Positions 1 through 9,073 of a DNA stretch of 64,000 nt are shown here, one piece after another (within the stretch, counting starts at the first letter, position 1; each line of letters begins with the position of its first letter). The stretch comes from Streptomyces angustmyceticus (GTDB lineage: Bacteria > Actinomycetota > Actinomycetes > Streptomycetales > Streptomycetaceae), in the NCBI RefSeq assembly GCF_019933235.1, contig NZ_CP082945.1, forward strand, positions 6,919,501 to 6,983,500, given 5' to 3'. The notes under the pieces were generated by a model that was not told the DNA's origin, made no database searches, and saw only the letters and a program-made list of their open reading frames with translations. A program made the translations under genes and the position numbers.

Positions 1-1
1 C

Positions 2-286
2 GGCGACACCGCCGCGCTGCGCGGCGCCCTGCGGAAGGTGCCGGGTCTGGGGCCCGCGGGCTGCGACATCTTTCTGCGCGAGGTGCAGGGCGTCTGGCCC
101 GAACTCGCCCCGTATCTCGACGCCAAGGCCGTCCAGGGCGCGGAGCGGCTGGGCCTGCCGGGCGACGGCCGGCAGCTGGCCCGGCTGGTCGGGCCGGACG
201 ATGCCGCCGCCTTCGCCTCCGGCCTGGTGCGCGCGGCCCTCGACCGGTCCGTCGTCGAGGACGTACGGGAGGCGGCGGGGGCCTGA
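2..286 (+). CDS. HhH-GPD endonuclease/DNA glycosylase, C-terminal part (partial)
   Basis: The frame is open from the left edge, so the start lies outside the window. The visible 94 residues contain a helix-hairpin-helix element (VPGLGPAGCDIFLREVQ) followed by WPELAPYLDAKAVQGAERLGLP, the pattern of endonuclease III-like HhH-GPD base-excision proteins common in Streptomyces. The role would be cytoplasmic DNA repair. The N-terminal part with the catalytic Lys/Asp is not visible, so activity cannot be judged. It converges on the phosphoketolase gene, with about 50 bases between the two stops. Confidence 0.7.
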   Translation, partial: GDTAALRGALRKVPGLGPAGCDIFLREVQGVWPELAPYLDAKAVQGAERLGLPGDGRQLARLVGPDDAAAFASGLVRAALDRSVVEDVREAAGA

Positions 287-336
287 CCGGCGGGGGGCCT
301 GGCCGGCGGAGGCGGATGCCGGGCGGCCCGGTGCCG

Positions 337-2748
337 TCAGTCCGCCCAGGTCCAGTCGGCGACCTCCGGCAGGTCCGTGCCGTGCTCGCGGATCCAGGCG
401 TGGTGGCGGGTACGGACGTCCGCCATCGCCTGCCGCACCGCGACCGCGCGCACCCCGAGGCCCGGGACACGGTCGATCACATCCATCACCAGCCGGTACC
501 GGTCGAGGTCGTTGCGCACGACCATGTCGAAGGGAGTGGTCGTGGTGCCCTCCTCCCGGTAGCCGCGGACGTGCAGGTCCCGGTGGCCGGTGCGGCGGTA
601 GCAGAGCCGGTGGATCAGCCAGGGATAGCCGTGGTAGGCGAAGACGACCGGCTTGTCACGGGTGAACAGCGCGTCGTACTCGGGGTCCGGCATGCCGTGC
701 GGATGCTCTCCCGGCGGCAGCAGCCGGGCCATGTCGACGACGTTGACCACCCGCACCGCCAGCTCCGGCAGATGCCGGCGCAGCAGACTCGCCGCCGCCA
801 GCGTCTCCTGGGTGGGCACGTCCCCGGCGCAGGCCAGCACCACATCGGGTTCGGTGCCGTTCCCGGTGCCCGCCCATTCCCAGGCGCCGGCGCCGCGGGC
901 GCAGTGGGCGCGGGCCTCGTCGAGGGTGAGCCAGTCGAAGCCGGGCTGTTTGCCGGCCACGATCACATTGACGTAGTCGCGGCTGCGCAGCGCATGATCG
1001 GCCACCGAGAGCAGGGTGTTGGCGTCCGGCGGCAGATAGACCCGGACGACCTCCGGGCTCTTGTTGAGGATGTGGTCGACGAAGCCGGGGTCCTGGTGCG
1101 AGAAGCCGTTGTGGTCCTGCCGCCAGACATGGGAGGTGAGCAGGTAGTTCAGCGAGGCGATGGGGCGCCGCCAGGGGATCCGGCGGGCGGTCCGCAGCCA
1201 TTTGATGTGCTGGTTGACCATGGAGTCGACGATGTGCGCGAACGCCTCGTAGCTGGAGAAGAGGCCGTGCCGGCCGGTGAGCAGATAGCCCTCCAGCCAG
1301 CCCTGGCACAGGTGCTCGGAGAGCACCTCCATGACCCGGCCGTCGTGCGCGAGGTGCTCGTCGGTGTCGAGCGAGGCGGCCTGCCATGCCTTGCCGGTGG
1401 CGTCGTAGAGCGCCTCCAGGCGGTTCGAGGCGGTCTCGTCGGGGCCCACCACACGGAAGTCGCGGCGTTCGGCGGTGGCCTCCATGACCGCCGCCAGCAG
1501 CCCGCCGAGCACCCGGGTCGGCTCGTGCAGCCCGCTGCCGCGCCTGCCGACCTCCACCGCGTACCGCTCCAGCGGCGGGACGGGCAGATCGCGCAGCAGC
1601 AGGCCGCCGTTGGCGTGCGGTGAGGCGCCCAGCCGCCGCGACCCCTCGGGCACGCAGGCGAGCACGTCGGGGCGCGGCCGGCCCGCCTCGTCGAACAGTT
1701 CGTCGGGCCGGTACGAGCGCAGCCAGTCCTCCAGCTGCCGCAGATGCCCCGCGCTCTCGCGCACGCCGGGCAGCGGAACCTGGTGGGCGCGCCAGGTGCC
1801 CTCGACGGGCTGCCCGTCGACCTCGTGCGGACCGGTCCAGCCCTTGGGGGTGCGCAGCACGATCACGGGCCAGCGGGGACGGTCCGTCACGCCCTCGGTG
1901 CGGGCCCGGCGCTGGATGTCCGCGATCCGGTCCAGGGCGGTGTCCATGGCGGCGGCCAGCGCCTGATGGACCGTCGCCGGGTCGTCGCCGGCGACATGGA
2001 GCGGGTCGTGGCCGTAGCCGCGCAGCAGCGCGTCCAGCTCGTCCCGCGGGATCCGGGCGAGCACCGTCGGGTTGGCGATCTTGTAGCCGTTGAGGTGCAG
2101 CACCGGCAGCACCGCGCCGTCGTGCACCGGGTCCAGGAACTTCGTGGCGTGCCAGGACGCGGCGAGCGGTCCGGTCTCCGCCTCGCCGTCGCCGATCACA
2201 CAGGCGACGAGCAGCTCCGGGTTGTCGAACGCGGCACCGTAGGCGTGGGTGAGGGAGTAGCCCAGCTCACCGCCCTCGTGGATCGACCCCGGCGTCTCCG
2301 GGGCGACATGGCTGGGCACCCCGCCGGGGAACGAGAACTGCCGGAAGAGCCGGGCCATGCCCTCGCCGTCCCGGCCGATGTCGGGGTACGTCTCGGAGTA
2401 CGTGCCGTCCAGCCAGGAGTTGGCCACCACGGCCGGGCCGCCGTGCCCGGGGCCCCACACGCACAGGGCGTCCAGCTCGCGGGCCCTGATGACGCGGTTG
2501 AGGTGGGTGTGCACCAGGTTCAGGCCCGGGGAGGTGCCCCAGTGGCCCAGCAGCCGCGGCTTGATGTGCTCGGGGCGCAGCGGCGCCGTCAGCAGCGGGT
2601 TGGCCATCAGGTAGATCTGTCCGACGGCCAGGTAGTTGGCCGCCCGCCAGTGGGCGTCGAGCCGGTGCAGCTCGGCGGCGTCGAGGGGGCCCGGCGCCGT
2701 CGGTGCCCCGCTCGCCCCCGTCCCTGCCGCGTTCTGCGCGTCGGGCAT
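337..2748 (-). CDS. xfp: phosphoketolase (xylulose-5-phosphate/fructose-6-phosphate)
   Basis: A thiamine-diphosphate enzyme of 803 residues, within the usual 790-825 for the family. It splits xylulose-5-P or fructose-6-P with phosphate to acetyl-P plus an aldose phosphate. Signatures are VGQIYLMANPLL near the N-terminus, WGPGHGGPA, GDGEAETGPLAASWH (cofactor-binding), LNGYKI, and a C-terminal WLIHRLCYRR-HVRGY block. The start is the second of two close ATGs: AGGGAG lies 6 bases before 2748 but directly abuts the ATG at 2754. It appears monocistronic. An acetate kinase partner is not in view. It supplies acetyl-P and acetyl-CoA in a pentose-phosphate bypass. Confidence 0.93.
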   Translation of the reverse strand: MPDAQNAAGTGASGAPTAPGPLDAAELHRLDAHWRAANYLAVGQIYLMANPLLTAPLRPEHIKPRLLGHWGTSPGLNLVHTHLNRVIRARELDALCVWGPGHGGPAVVANSWLDGTYSETYPDIGRDGEGMARLFRQFSFPGGVPSHVAPETPGSIHEGGELGYSLTHAYGAAFDNPELLVACVIGDGEAETGPLAASWHATKFLDPVHDGAVLPVLHLNGYKIANPTVLARIPRDELDALLRGYGHDPLHVAGDDPATVHQALAAAMDTALDRIADIQRRARTEGVTDRPRWPVIVLRTPKGWTGPHEVDGQPVEGTWRAHQVPLPGVRESAGHLRQLEDWLRSYRPDELFDEAGRPRPDVLACVPEGSRRLGASPHANGGLLLRDLPVPPLERYAVEVGRRGSGLHEPTRVLGGLLAAVMEATAERRDFRVVGPDETASNRLEALYDATGKAWQAASLDTDEHLAHDGRVMEVLSEHLCQGWLEGYLLTGRHGLFSSYEAFAHIVDSMVNQHIKWLRTARRIPWRRPIASLNYLLTSHVWRQDHNGFSHQDPGFVDHILNKSPEVVRVYLPPDANTLLSVADHALRSRDYVNVIVAGKQPGFDWLTLDEARAHCARGAGAWEWAGTGNGTEPDVVLACAGDVPTQETLAAASLLRRHLPELAVRVVNVVDMARLLPPGEHPHGMPDPEYDALFTRDKPVVFAYHGYPWLIHRLCYRRTGHRDLHVRGYREEGTTTTPFDMVVRNDLDRYRLVMDVIDRVPGLGVRAVAVRQAMADVRTRHHAWIREHGTDLPEVADWTWAD

Positions 2749-2907
2749 GCTCATCTCCCTGTCAGGGTCGCGTGCAACGGGTGTGGAGCGCGTGCGCGGC
2801 CCCGGCCGGATCCGGCCGCCGGGGAGCACCTGCATGGTCGCGGCCTTCCGGGCGACGACGGCAGAGGCAGCGGCTCCGCGGGCAGGCGGGTGACCGGGGC
2901 GGGCCGG

Positions 2908-3102
2908 TCAGTCGGGCGGCTCGGGGACCGGGTGCTCGTCCGGTTCCGCGCCCGGCGGTTCCTCGGGGACCGGGCCCGGCTCGTCCGGTTCCGGCTCGGC
3001 GGGGACCGGGTCGTGCGGCACCGGGTCCGGATCGCTCGGCACCGGCTCGGGCCCCCTCGGCCGCGGTGCGGTGGTCATGGCATGGACGGTCGTCAGGGTC
3101 AT
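2908..3102 (-). CDS. small Pro/Glu/Asp-rich acidic protein
   Basis: A 64-residue protein whose C-terminal 45 residues are almost entirely P, E, D, G and V in loose PVP/PEP/PDP repeats. No signal peptide, membrane segment or known domain is visible. A strong Shine-Dalgarno (GGAGGAAGGAG) sits 6 bases before the ATG at 3102 and is the main reason to call it real. It lies codirectionally between nitrate reductase and phosphoketolase with gaps of about 160-170 bases, so it is probably transcribed alone. The composition suggests an intrinsically disordered protein. Function unknown. Confidence 0.5.
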   Translation of the reverse strand: MTLTTVHAMTTAPRPRGPEPVPSDPDPVPHDPVPAEPEPDEPGPVPEEPPGAEPDEHPVPEPPD

Positions 3103-3276
3103 GGCGCTCTCCTTCCTCCCCATCCTCCGTCCGATGCCCGGTACCGGCCCGTTCAAGAAATAAATCCGCGGGCGGACGGCGGAGCGCTCCGTTCGCGCGG
3201 TGATGGAGTGGTTCATGCAGTTGATGACGGCCAAAGCGGCGAAGGCGGGCGCCCCGGGCCCGGCCGGGCGGGTTCC

Positions 3277-6200
3277 TCAGTACACGTCGCGGACGTAGCG
3301 CTTCTCCGCCGCGAGCTGTTTGACGTAGCCGGCGGCCGCCTCCTCCGCCAGGCCGCCGTGGGCGACGGCGATGTCCCGCAGCGCGCGGTCCACGTCCTTG
3401 GCCATCCGGGAGGCGTCGCCGCACACATAGAAGTGGGCGCCGTCCCGGAGCCAGGACCACAGCTGGGCGCCGTGTTCGCGCATCCGGTCCTGGACGTAGA
3501 CCTTGGCGCGCTGGTCGCGGGAGAAGGCGGTGTCCAGCCGGGTGAGCAGGCCCTCGCGGCGCAGCCGGCCGAGGGCCTCCTCGTGGTAGAAGTCCGTGGC
3601 CCAGCGCTGTTCGCCGAAGAAGAGCCAGTTGGGGGCACGGTGGCCGCGGGCCCGCCGCTCGTCGAGGAAGCCGAGGAAGGGCGCGACGCCGGTGCCGGGG
3701 CCCACCATCACCATCGGGGTGGCCGGATCGGCCGGCGGACGGAAGTGGGCGGCGCGCTGCACGAACACCGGCACCGGGCACCCGGGCTCGGCATCGGCCA
3801 GAAAGGTGGAGGCGACGCCCTTGCGCCGGTCGCCGCGGCGGTTCTCGTAGCGCACCACGGAGACCGTCAGACGGATCAGGGCGGGGTCGGTCAGCGGGCT
3901 CGACGAGATGGAGTACAGCCGCGGCTGCAGGCGTTTGAGGACGCCGGCCCACTCCGCCGCACCGGCCCGGACCGGGTGTTCGGCGAGGACGTCGACGGCC
4001 TGCCGGCTCCAGGTCCACTGGGCCAGCTCGCCCTTGTTGTCCGGCCGCAGCAGCTTCTTCAGGACGCGGTCACCGGTGCGTTCGGCGACCAGCCGGAGCA
4101 GGCCGGGGGTGATCCGGGCGATGTCCAGGTGGCGGTGCAGGGCCTCGCCCAGCGGCACCGTGCCCACGCCCGCGAGGTCGACGCCGGCGGCCGGGTCGAG
4201 TCCGGTGACGGCGAGCCACTCCGCGACCAGGTCCGGGCAGTTCCGCGGCAGCACCCCGAGCGCGTCCCCGGCCTCGTACTCCAGCGGTGCGCCGTCGCCC
4301 TCCCGGGTGTCGAAGGTGAACTGCCGCACCTCCTTGGCGGCCCCGGCCCGGCTGAGCAGCTGATTGCCGACGAGGCGGGCGGTGGCGGGCGCGGCCTTGG
4401 AGGGACGGGCGGACGTGCGCGCCGCGGGTGCGGCCTGCGGGGCGGGGGCCGCGGGGGCCCGGCCAGCGGCGGCGCGGGTGTCCGCACCACTCGCCGGCCC
4501 CGCACCGCCCTCGGTCCCCGCACCGCTCTCCGGCCCGGCCCCGCCGCCCGGTTCCGCCCCCGTCCCCTCGCCCGGCTCCGCGCCGGAGGCCAGGGCCGTG
4601 AGGACCTGGTCGAGCCACTGCCCCGCGGGCTGTTCGTAGTCCGGTTCGCAGTCCGTACGGGGCGCCAGCCGCTGCGCGCCCAGTTCGGCGAGCCGGTCGT
4701 CGAGCCGGCGGCCGTGACCGCAGAAGTCGTCGTACGACGAATCGCCCAGCGCGAGGACCGAGTAGCGCATACCGTCCAGCCGCGGGCTGTCCGGCGCGTT
4801 GAGGGTCTCCCAGAACCCCGCCCCGTTGTCGGGGGCGTCGCCGTCGCCGAAGGTGCTGGTGACCACGAGCAGATCGGCGCCGCGGGGCAGCGTGGCCGTT
4901 GCGCTGTCGGCCATGCTCAGCAGCGTCGCCTCCCGCCCGCTGCCCCGCAGCCGGCGGGCCGCGTCGGCGGCGGCCTCCTCCGCGTTGCCGGTCTGCGAGG
5001 CCCACAGGACGAGGACCGTACGGGCGGGCGGGGCGCCGGGCGTTTCGCCGGGGGCGTGGGCCGGGTCCGTCGCGGGTGTCTGCCGGGCGTCCGGCGTCCG
5101 CGAGAACATCCCGGCCAGCACGCCGTTGACCCACTGCGCGCTCTCCGGGGCGAAGGGCGCCAGGTCGGGCAGCACGGGCGTGCCGCCGGCGGGCCCGGCG
5201 CCCAGCCCGGCGAGGAATCCGGACAGATAGCGGCGTTCGTGCCCGGCCAGCTCCGGCGGGGCGGAACCGGCGAGCTGGAACACCTCGGTCAGTGCGGCCA
5301 CCGCACCCGCCGTACCGGGGTGCTGGGCCGTACCGGGGCTCCGGCCCGCGTCGGCCCCGTCCGCGCCGCCCGTCCGCGCCGCCGCGTCCGTCCCGCCCTG
5401 CCCGTGCCCCGCCTCGCCCGCCACCCGGACCAGGGACACCGCGCACGCCTTGAACTCGGGCTGGAAGGAGACCGGGTCGACCGCGTCATGGGTCACCGCG
5501 TTGACGCTGAGATACTCACCGAACAGGTCGTTCCAGTGGAACGGCGCGAAGCAGTTCCCGGGCCGCACCCGGTCGGTCGGCACGGCGGGCAGCACCGCCC
5601 GGCCGCGCCGCGAGGCGACCTCGACGGCGTCGCCCTCCGCGATGCCCAGCGCCCGTGCGTCGTCCGGATGGAGCTCCACGAACGGGCCGGGGTTGAGCTT
5701 GTTCAGCTTGGCGACCTTGCCGGTCTTGGTGAGGGTGTGCCACTGGTGGGGCAGCCGCCCGGTGTTCAGCACGTACGGGAAGTCGTCGTCGGGCAGCTCG
5801 GCCGGCGGGAGGTGCGGGCGGGCGAAGAAGGCGGCCCGGCCGCTGGCCGTGGGGAAGGACAGCCGGGGGCGGGTGCCGTCCGGCCGCTCCCGCAGGGTCT
5901 GGCTGGTGCCGTCGTTGAGGTAGCGCACGGGGTTGCGGTCGGGGCCGTCGGCGGACGCGCTGGGCCACTGCACGGGGGTGTGCCGCAGCCGCTCGTAGCT
6001 CACGCCGCGCAGGTCGTAGCCGGTGTGCGGGTTCCAGGCGCGTTTGATCTCCTCGAATATCTCCTCCGCGCTCTGATACCCGAAGGCGTCCTCGTAGCCC
6101 ATCTCGCAGGCGATCCGGGCGATGATCCGCCAGTCCGGCCAGGCCTCGCCCGGGGCGTCGGCGGCCTGCCGTACCAGCGTCAGGTTGCGCTCCGAGTTGA

Positions 6201-7611
6201 CCATCACGCCCTCGGACTCGCTCCACATGGCCGCCGGCAGCACCACATCGGCGTAGGCGTGGGTCTCGGTCTCGGCGAAGACGTCCTGGGAGACGACGAA
6301 GTCCGCCGCCTCCAGCCCCTCGATGACCGTGCGGCGGTTGGCGACCGAGGCGACGGGGTTGGTGCAGATGATCCAGCACGCCTTGATGTCCCCGTCCGCC
6401 ATCCGCCGGAACATCTCGACGGTCCCCTGGCCCCCTTCGTCCGCCCGCAGCGTCCCCGCCTCCAGACCCCACAGCTCCTCGACGAAGGCCCGGTCCGAGG
6501 CCACCAACGCCGAGCGCTGGCCGGGCAGGCCCGGACCCATGTAGCCCATCTCGCGGCCGCCCATCGCGTTGGGCTGGCCAGTGAGCGAGAACGGGCCGCT
6601 GCCGGGACGGCAGATCGCGCCGGTCGCCAGATGCAGGTTGACCAGCGCGTTGGTGTTCCAGGTGCCATGGGTGCTCTGGTTCAGGCCCATGGTCCAGCAG
6701 CTCATCCAGTCGCCCGCGGCGCCGATCCACTCCGCGGCCCGGCGCAGGTCCGCCTCCGGTATCCCGGTGAGCCCGGCGACCGTCGCGGGCGGATAGTCGC
6801 GCAGGAAGCCGGGCATCTCCTCCCAGCCCTCGGTGTGCTCGGCGATGAACTCCGGGTCGGTGGCGCCGTTTTCGACCAGCAGGTGCAGCAGGCCGTTGAG
6901 CAGCGCCAGGTCCGTGCCGGGCGCGATCTGCAGGAAGAGGTCGGCCTTGGCCGCGGTGGCGGTGCGCCGGGGGTCGACCACGATCAGCTTGGCGCCGGCC
7001 TTCACCCGCTCCATCATCCGCAGGAAGAGGATCGGATGGCAGTCGGCCATGTTGGAGCCGATGACGAAGAAGACGTCGGCGTGCTCGAAGTCCTGGTACG
7101 AGCCGGGCGGGCCGTCCGCGCCCAGCGACAGCTTGTAGCCGCTGCCCGCGCTCGCCATGCACAGCCGCGAGTTGGACTCGATGTGCCGGGTGCGGACGAA
7201 GCCCTTGGCGAGCTTGTTCGCCAGGTACTGTGCCTCCAGGGTCAGTTGGCCGGAGACGTAGAGGGCGAGGGCGTCCGGGCCGTGCTCGTCGACGAGGGCG
7301 CGCAGCCGCGCCGCGGTCTCCTTGACCGCGGTCTCCATCGCCGCGGGCGCCGGCGCGTCGCCGCGTCCCGCGCGGACCAGGGCACCCGACAGCCGCCCCG
7401 GCGCGGCGAGCAGCTCGGCGCTGGTCGCGCCCTTCGTGCACAGCCGCCCGCGGTTCGCCGGGTGGGCCTTGTCGCCGGCCGCCCCGCGGACCGTCCGCCG
7501 CCCGTCCGGGCCCGTCGCGACGTCCAGCACGATCCCGCATCCCACGCCGCAGTAGGAGCAGGCCGTCCGCACCTGCGTGACGCTCTCGGCCTGCGGTTCC
7601 GGTGCGGTCAC
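3277..7611 (-). CDS. nasA: nitrate reductase / sulfite-reductase-type flavoprotein fusion
   Basis: A 1444-residue cytoplasmic fusion. Residues 15-720 are an Mo-bisMGD oxidoreductase of the assimilatory nitrate reductase type. An N-terminal 4Fe-4S site (C18-x2-C21-x3-C25...C58) is followed by molybdopterin motifs such as ESNSRLCMAS, GSNMADCHP and CNLFGEY-like regions near the dinucleotide-binding C-terminus. A linker leads to a flavodoxin domain (WASQTGNAEEAA, about residue 865). Next come a CysJ-like FAD domain (about 1090) and an NAD(P) domain (GPGTGVAPFLGFLDERRARG, YVCGDASRMAKDV), ending in RYVRDVY as CysJ does. The inferred job is NAD(P)H-driven nitrate reduction in one chain. The GTG start at 7611 follows GAAGGGGA; an upstream ATG in frame lacks an SD. 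A Gly/Ala/Glu-rich insert (about 1000-1060) links two domains. Confidence 0.9.
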   Translation of the reverse strand: MTAPEPQAESVTQVRTACSYCGVGCGIVLDVATGPDGRRTVRGAAGDKAHPANRGRLCTKGATSAELLAAPGRLSGALVRAGRGDAPAPAAMETAVKETAARLRALVDEHGPDALALYVSGQLTLEAQYLANKLAKGFVRTRHIESNSRLCMASAGSGYKLSLGADGPPGSYQDFEHADVFFVIGSNMADCHPILFLRMMERVKAGAKLIVVDPRRTATAAKADLFLQIAPGTDLALLNGLLHLLVENGATDPEFIAEHTEGWEEMPGFLRDYPPATVAGLTGIPEADLRRAAEWIGAAGDWMSCWTMGLNQSTHGTWNTNALVNLHLATGAICRPGSGPFSLTGQPNAMGGREMGYMGPGLPGQRSALVASDRAFVEELWGLEAGTLRADEGGQGTVEMFRRMADGDIKACWIICTNPVASVANRRTVIEGLEAADFVVSQDVFAETETHAYADVVLPAAMWSESEGVMVNSERNLTLVRQAADAPGEAWPDWRIIARIACEMGYEDAFGYQSAEEIFEEIKRAWNPHTGYDLRGVSYERLRHTPVQWPSASADGPDRNPVRYLNDGTSQTLRERPDGTRPRLSFPTASGRAAFFARPHLPPAELPDDDFPYVLNTGRLPHQWHTLTKTGKVAKLNKLNPGPFVELHPDDARALGIAEGDAVEVASRRGRAVLPAVPTDRVRPGNCFAPFHWNDLFGEYLSVNAVTHDAVDPVSFQPEFKACAVSLVRVAGEAGHGQGGTDAAARTGGADGADAGRSPGTAQHPGTAGAVAALTEVFQLAGSAPPELAGHERRYLSGFLAGLGAGPAGGTPVLPDLAPFAPESAQWVNGVLAGMFSRTPDARQTPATDPAHAPGETPGAPPARTVLVLWASQTGNAEEAAADAARRLRGSGREATLLSMADSATATLPRGADLLVVTSTFGDGDAPDNGAGFWETLNAPDSPRLDGMRYSVLALGDSSYDDFCGHGRRLDDRLAELGAQRLAPRTDCEPDYEQPAGQWLDQVLTALASGAEPGEGTGAEPGGGAGPESGAGTEGGAGPASGADTRAAAGRAPAAPAPQAAPAARTSARPSKAAPATARLVGNQLLSRAGAAKEVRQFTFDTREGDGAPLEYEAGDALGVLPRNCPDLVAEWLAVTGLDPAAGVDLAGVGTVPLGEALHRHLDIARITPGLLRLVAERTGDRVLKKLLRPDNKGELAQWTWSRQAVDVLAEHPVRAGAAEWAGVLKRLQPRLYSISSSPLTDPALIRLTVSVVRYENRRGDRRKGVASTFLADAEPGCPVPVFVQRAAHFRPPADPATPMVMVGPGTGVAPFLGFLDERRARGHRAPNWLFFGEQRWATDFYHEEALGRLRREGLLTRLDTAFSRDQRAKVYVQDRMREHGAQLWSWLRDGAHFYVCGDASRMAKDVDRALRDIAVAHGGLAEEAAAGYVKQLAAEKRYVRDVY

Positions 7612-7661
7612 GGGCGGTCCCCTTCGTGGTCGGCTGCTGCGCACCACGGTAGGAATCGCCC

Positions 7662-7700
7662 GTTAACCGGGTGTCACGCCGAGCGATCATCCGTCGTTAC
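7662..7700 (-). promoter_or_regulatory. possible GlnR-type half-sites upstream of nitrate reductase
   Basis: On the coding strand this stretch carries GTAAC (7700-7696) and, 23 bases further, GTGAC (7677-7673), followed after 6 bases by TTAAC (7666-7662). GlnR boxes are built from gTnAC and GaAAC half-sites about 11 bases apart, and GlnR is known to control nitrate assimilation in Streptomyces. The match is imperfect: the b-sites are poor and the spacing is off by one. This is a weak candidate. Confidence 0.25.
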
Positions 7701-7753
7701 GGCGGCCACACAGCCGCCGGCCGCGCCCCGTGAGGACGGCCGGCGGCCACCGC

Positions 7754-8986
7754 TCAGGGCAGCAGTTCCTCCAGCGGCACGCCGGGGTCGGCGAGCCGCT
7801 CGGGGTCCACGGCCCGCCCGCTCGCCACCAGCGCCCGGATCGGCTCGGTCACGTCCCAGACGTTCACGTTCATCCCGGCCAGCACCCGGCCGCCGGAGAG
7901 CCAGAAGGCGATGAACTCCCGGGCCGCGGTGTCGCCGCGGAACACCACGCGGTCGTACCCGCCCGGCTCCACATGGCCGGTGTACTCCATGCCCAGGTCG
8001 TACTGGTCGGTGAAGAAGTACGGCAGCCGGTCGTGGACCGCCTCCCGGCCCAGCATGGCGCGGGCCGCGGTCGCGGGCTGGTGGAGGGCGTTGGCCCAGT
8101 GCTCGACGCGCAGGTGCTTGCCCAGGAGGGGGTGGTAGGCGTTCGCGACATCGCCGGCGGCGTGGATGTCCGGGTGGGAGGAGCACAGCCGCTCGTCCAC
8201 GACGACGCCGTCGTCGACCTTGAGCCCGGCCGCGGCGGCCAGCTCGCTGTTGGGGGTGATCCCGACGCCCACGATGACCGCGTCGGCCGCGATACGGGTG
8301 CCGTCGGCCAGCCGCACCCCGTCCACCGCGCCGTCGGTGCCGGTGATCTCGGTGACCTGGGTGTCGCAGCGCAGCGCGACACCGTGCTCGGTGTGCAGAC
8401 CGGCGAAGATCTGGGCGACCTCCGGGCCCAGCACCCCCAGCAGGGGCAGCGGCGCCGACTCCAGCACGGTCACCTCGACCCCGGCCGCCCGCGCGGCGGC
8501 CGCGGTCTCCAGCCCGATCCAGCCGCCGCCGATCACCACGATCCGCGCCGCGGAGCGGAAGACGTCCTTGAGGCGGTCGCTGTCCGCCAGGCGCCGCAGG
8601 GTGTGGACCCCGTCGAGGTCGGCGCCGGGCACCGGCAGCGTGCGCGGGGTGGAGCCGGTGGCCAGCAGCAGCTTGGCGTAGCCCAGGCGGCTGCCGTCGG
8701 CGAGGGTCACCTCGTGGGCGGCCGGGTCCAGGGCGGTGACGGCGTTGCCGGTGCGCAGGTCGACGTCGTTCGCGGCGTACCACTGCGGCGGGTGGACGTA
8801 GACCTTCTCCTTCTCGGAGGTGCCCAGGAGGTAGCCCTTGGAGAGCGGCGGCCGCTCGTAGGGACGCTCGCGCTCCTCGCCCAGCAGCAGGACGGGCCCG
8901 TCGAAGCCCTCCGTCCGCAACGCCTCCGCGGCCTTCGCGCCGGCCAGCCCCGCTCCCGCGATGATGAATGCTGTGTTCTGGGCCAT
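7754..8986 (-). CDS. NAD(P)H/FAD-dependent ferredoxin-reductase-like oxidoreductase
   Basis: A 410-residue flavoprotein of the putidaredoxin/rhodocoxin-reductase type. It has an N-terminal FAD Rossmann motif (FIIAGAGLAGAKAAEALR), YERPPLSKGYLLG, a second NAD-binding Rossmann motif (IVVIGGGWIGLETAAAAR), the conserved IHAAGDVAN FAD contact and a C-terminal reductase domain ending in the GVPLEELLP region. It would move electrons from NAD(P)H to a ferredoxin or nitrite-reductase partner in the cytoplasm. A GAAGGAG SD sits 11 bases before the ATG. It lies 142 bases upstream of nitrate reductase in the same direction, so a nitrogen-assimilation link is possible, but no ferredoxin or nitrite reductase gene is nearby. 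Confidence 0.85.
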   Translation of the reverse strand: MAQNTAFIIAGAGLAGAKAAEALRTEGFDGPVLLLGEERERPYERPPLSKGYLLGTSEKEKVYVHPPQWYAANDVDLRTGNAVTALDPAAHEVTLADGSRLGYAKLLLATGSTPRTLPVPGADLDGVHTLRRLADSDRLKDVFRSAARIVVIGGGWIGLETAAAARAAGVEVTVLESAPLPLLGVLGPEVAQIFAGLHTEHGVALRCDTQVTEITGTDGAVDGVRLADGTRIAADAVIVGVGITPNSELAAAAGLKVDDGVVVDERLCSSHPDIHAAGDVANAYHPLLGKHLRVEHWANALHQPATAARAMLGREAVHDRLPYFFTDQYDLGMEYTGHVEPGGYDRVVFRGDTAAREFIAFWLSGGRVLAGMNVNVWDVTEPIRALVASGRAVDPERLADPGVPLEELLP

Positions 8987-9073
8987 GTCCCGCTCAGCTC
9001 CTTCGGACGATCGGTTACCCGGTCATCAGTTACCCGCCCGGAGCGCGCGGAGGTACCGCCGAAGGAGTTGCCG

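Noticed and set aside
1744..7914. A 2056-codon open frame on the plus strand opposite phosphoketolase and nitrate reductase
   Set aside because: It lies antisense to two strongly supported genes, its translation is repetitive Gly/Arg/Ala/Val without domains, and such long shadows are normal in very GC-rich DNA.
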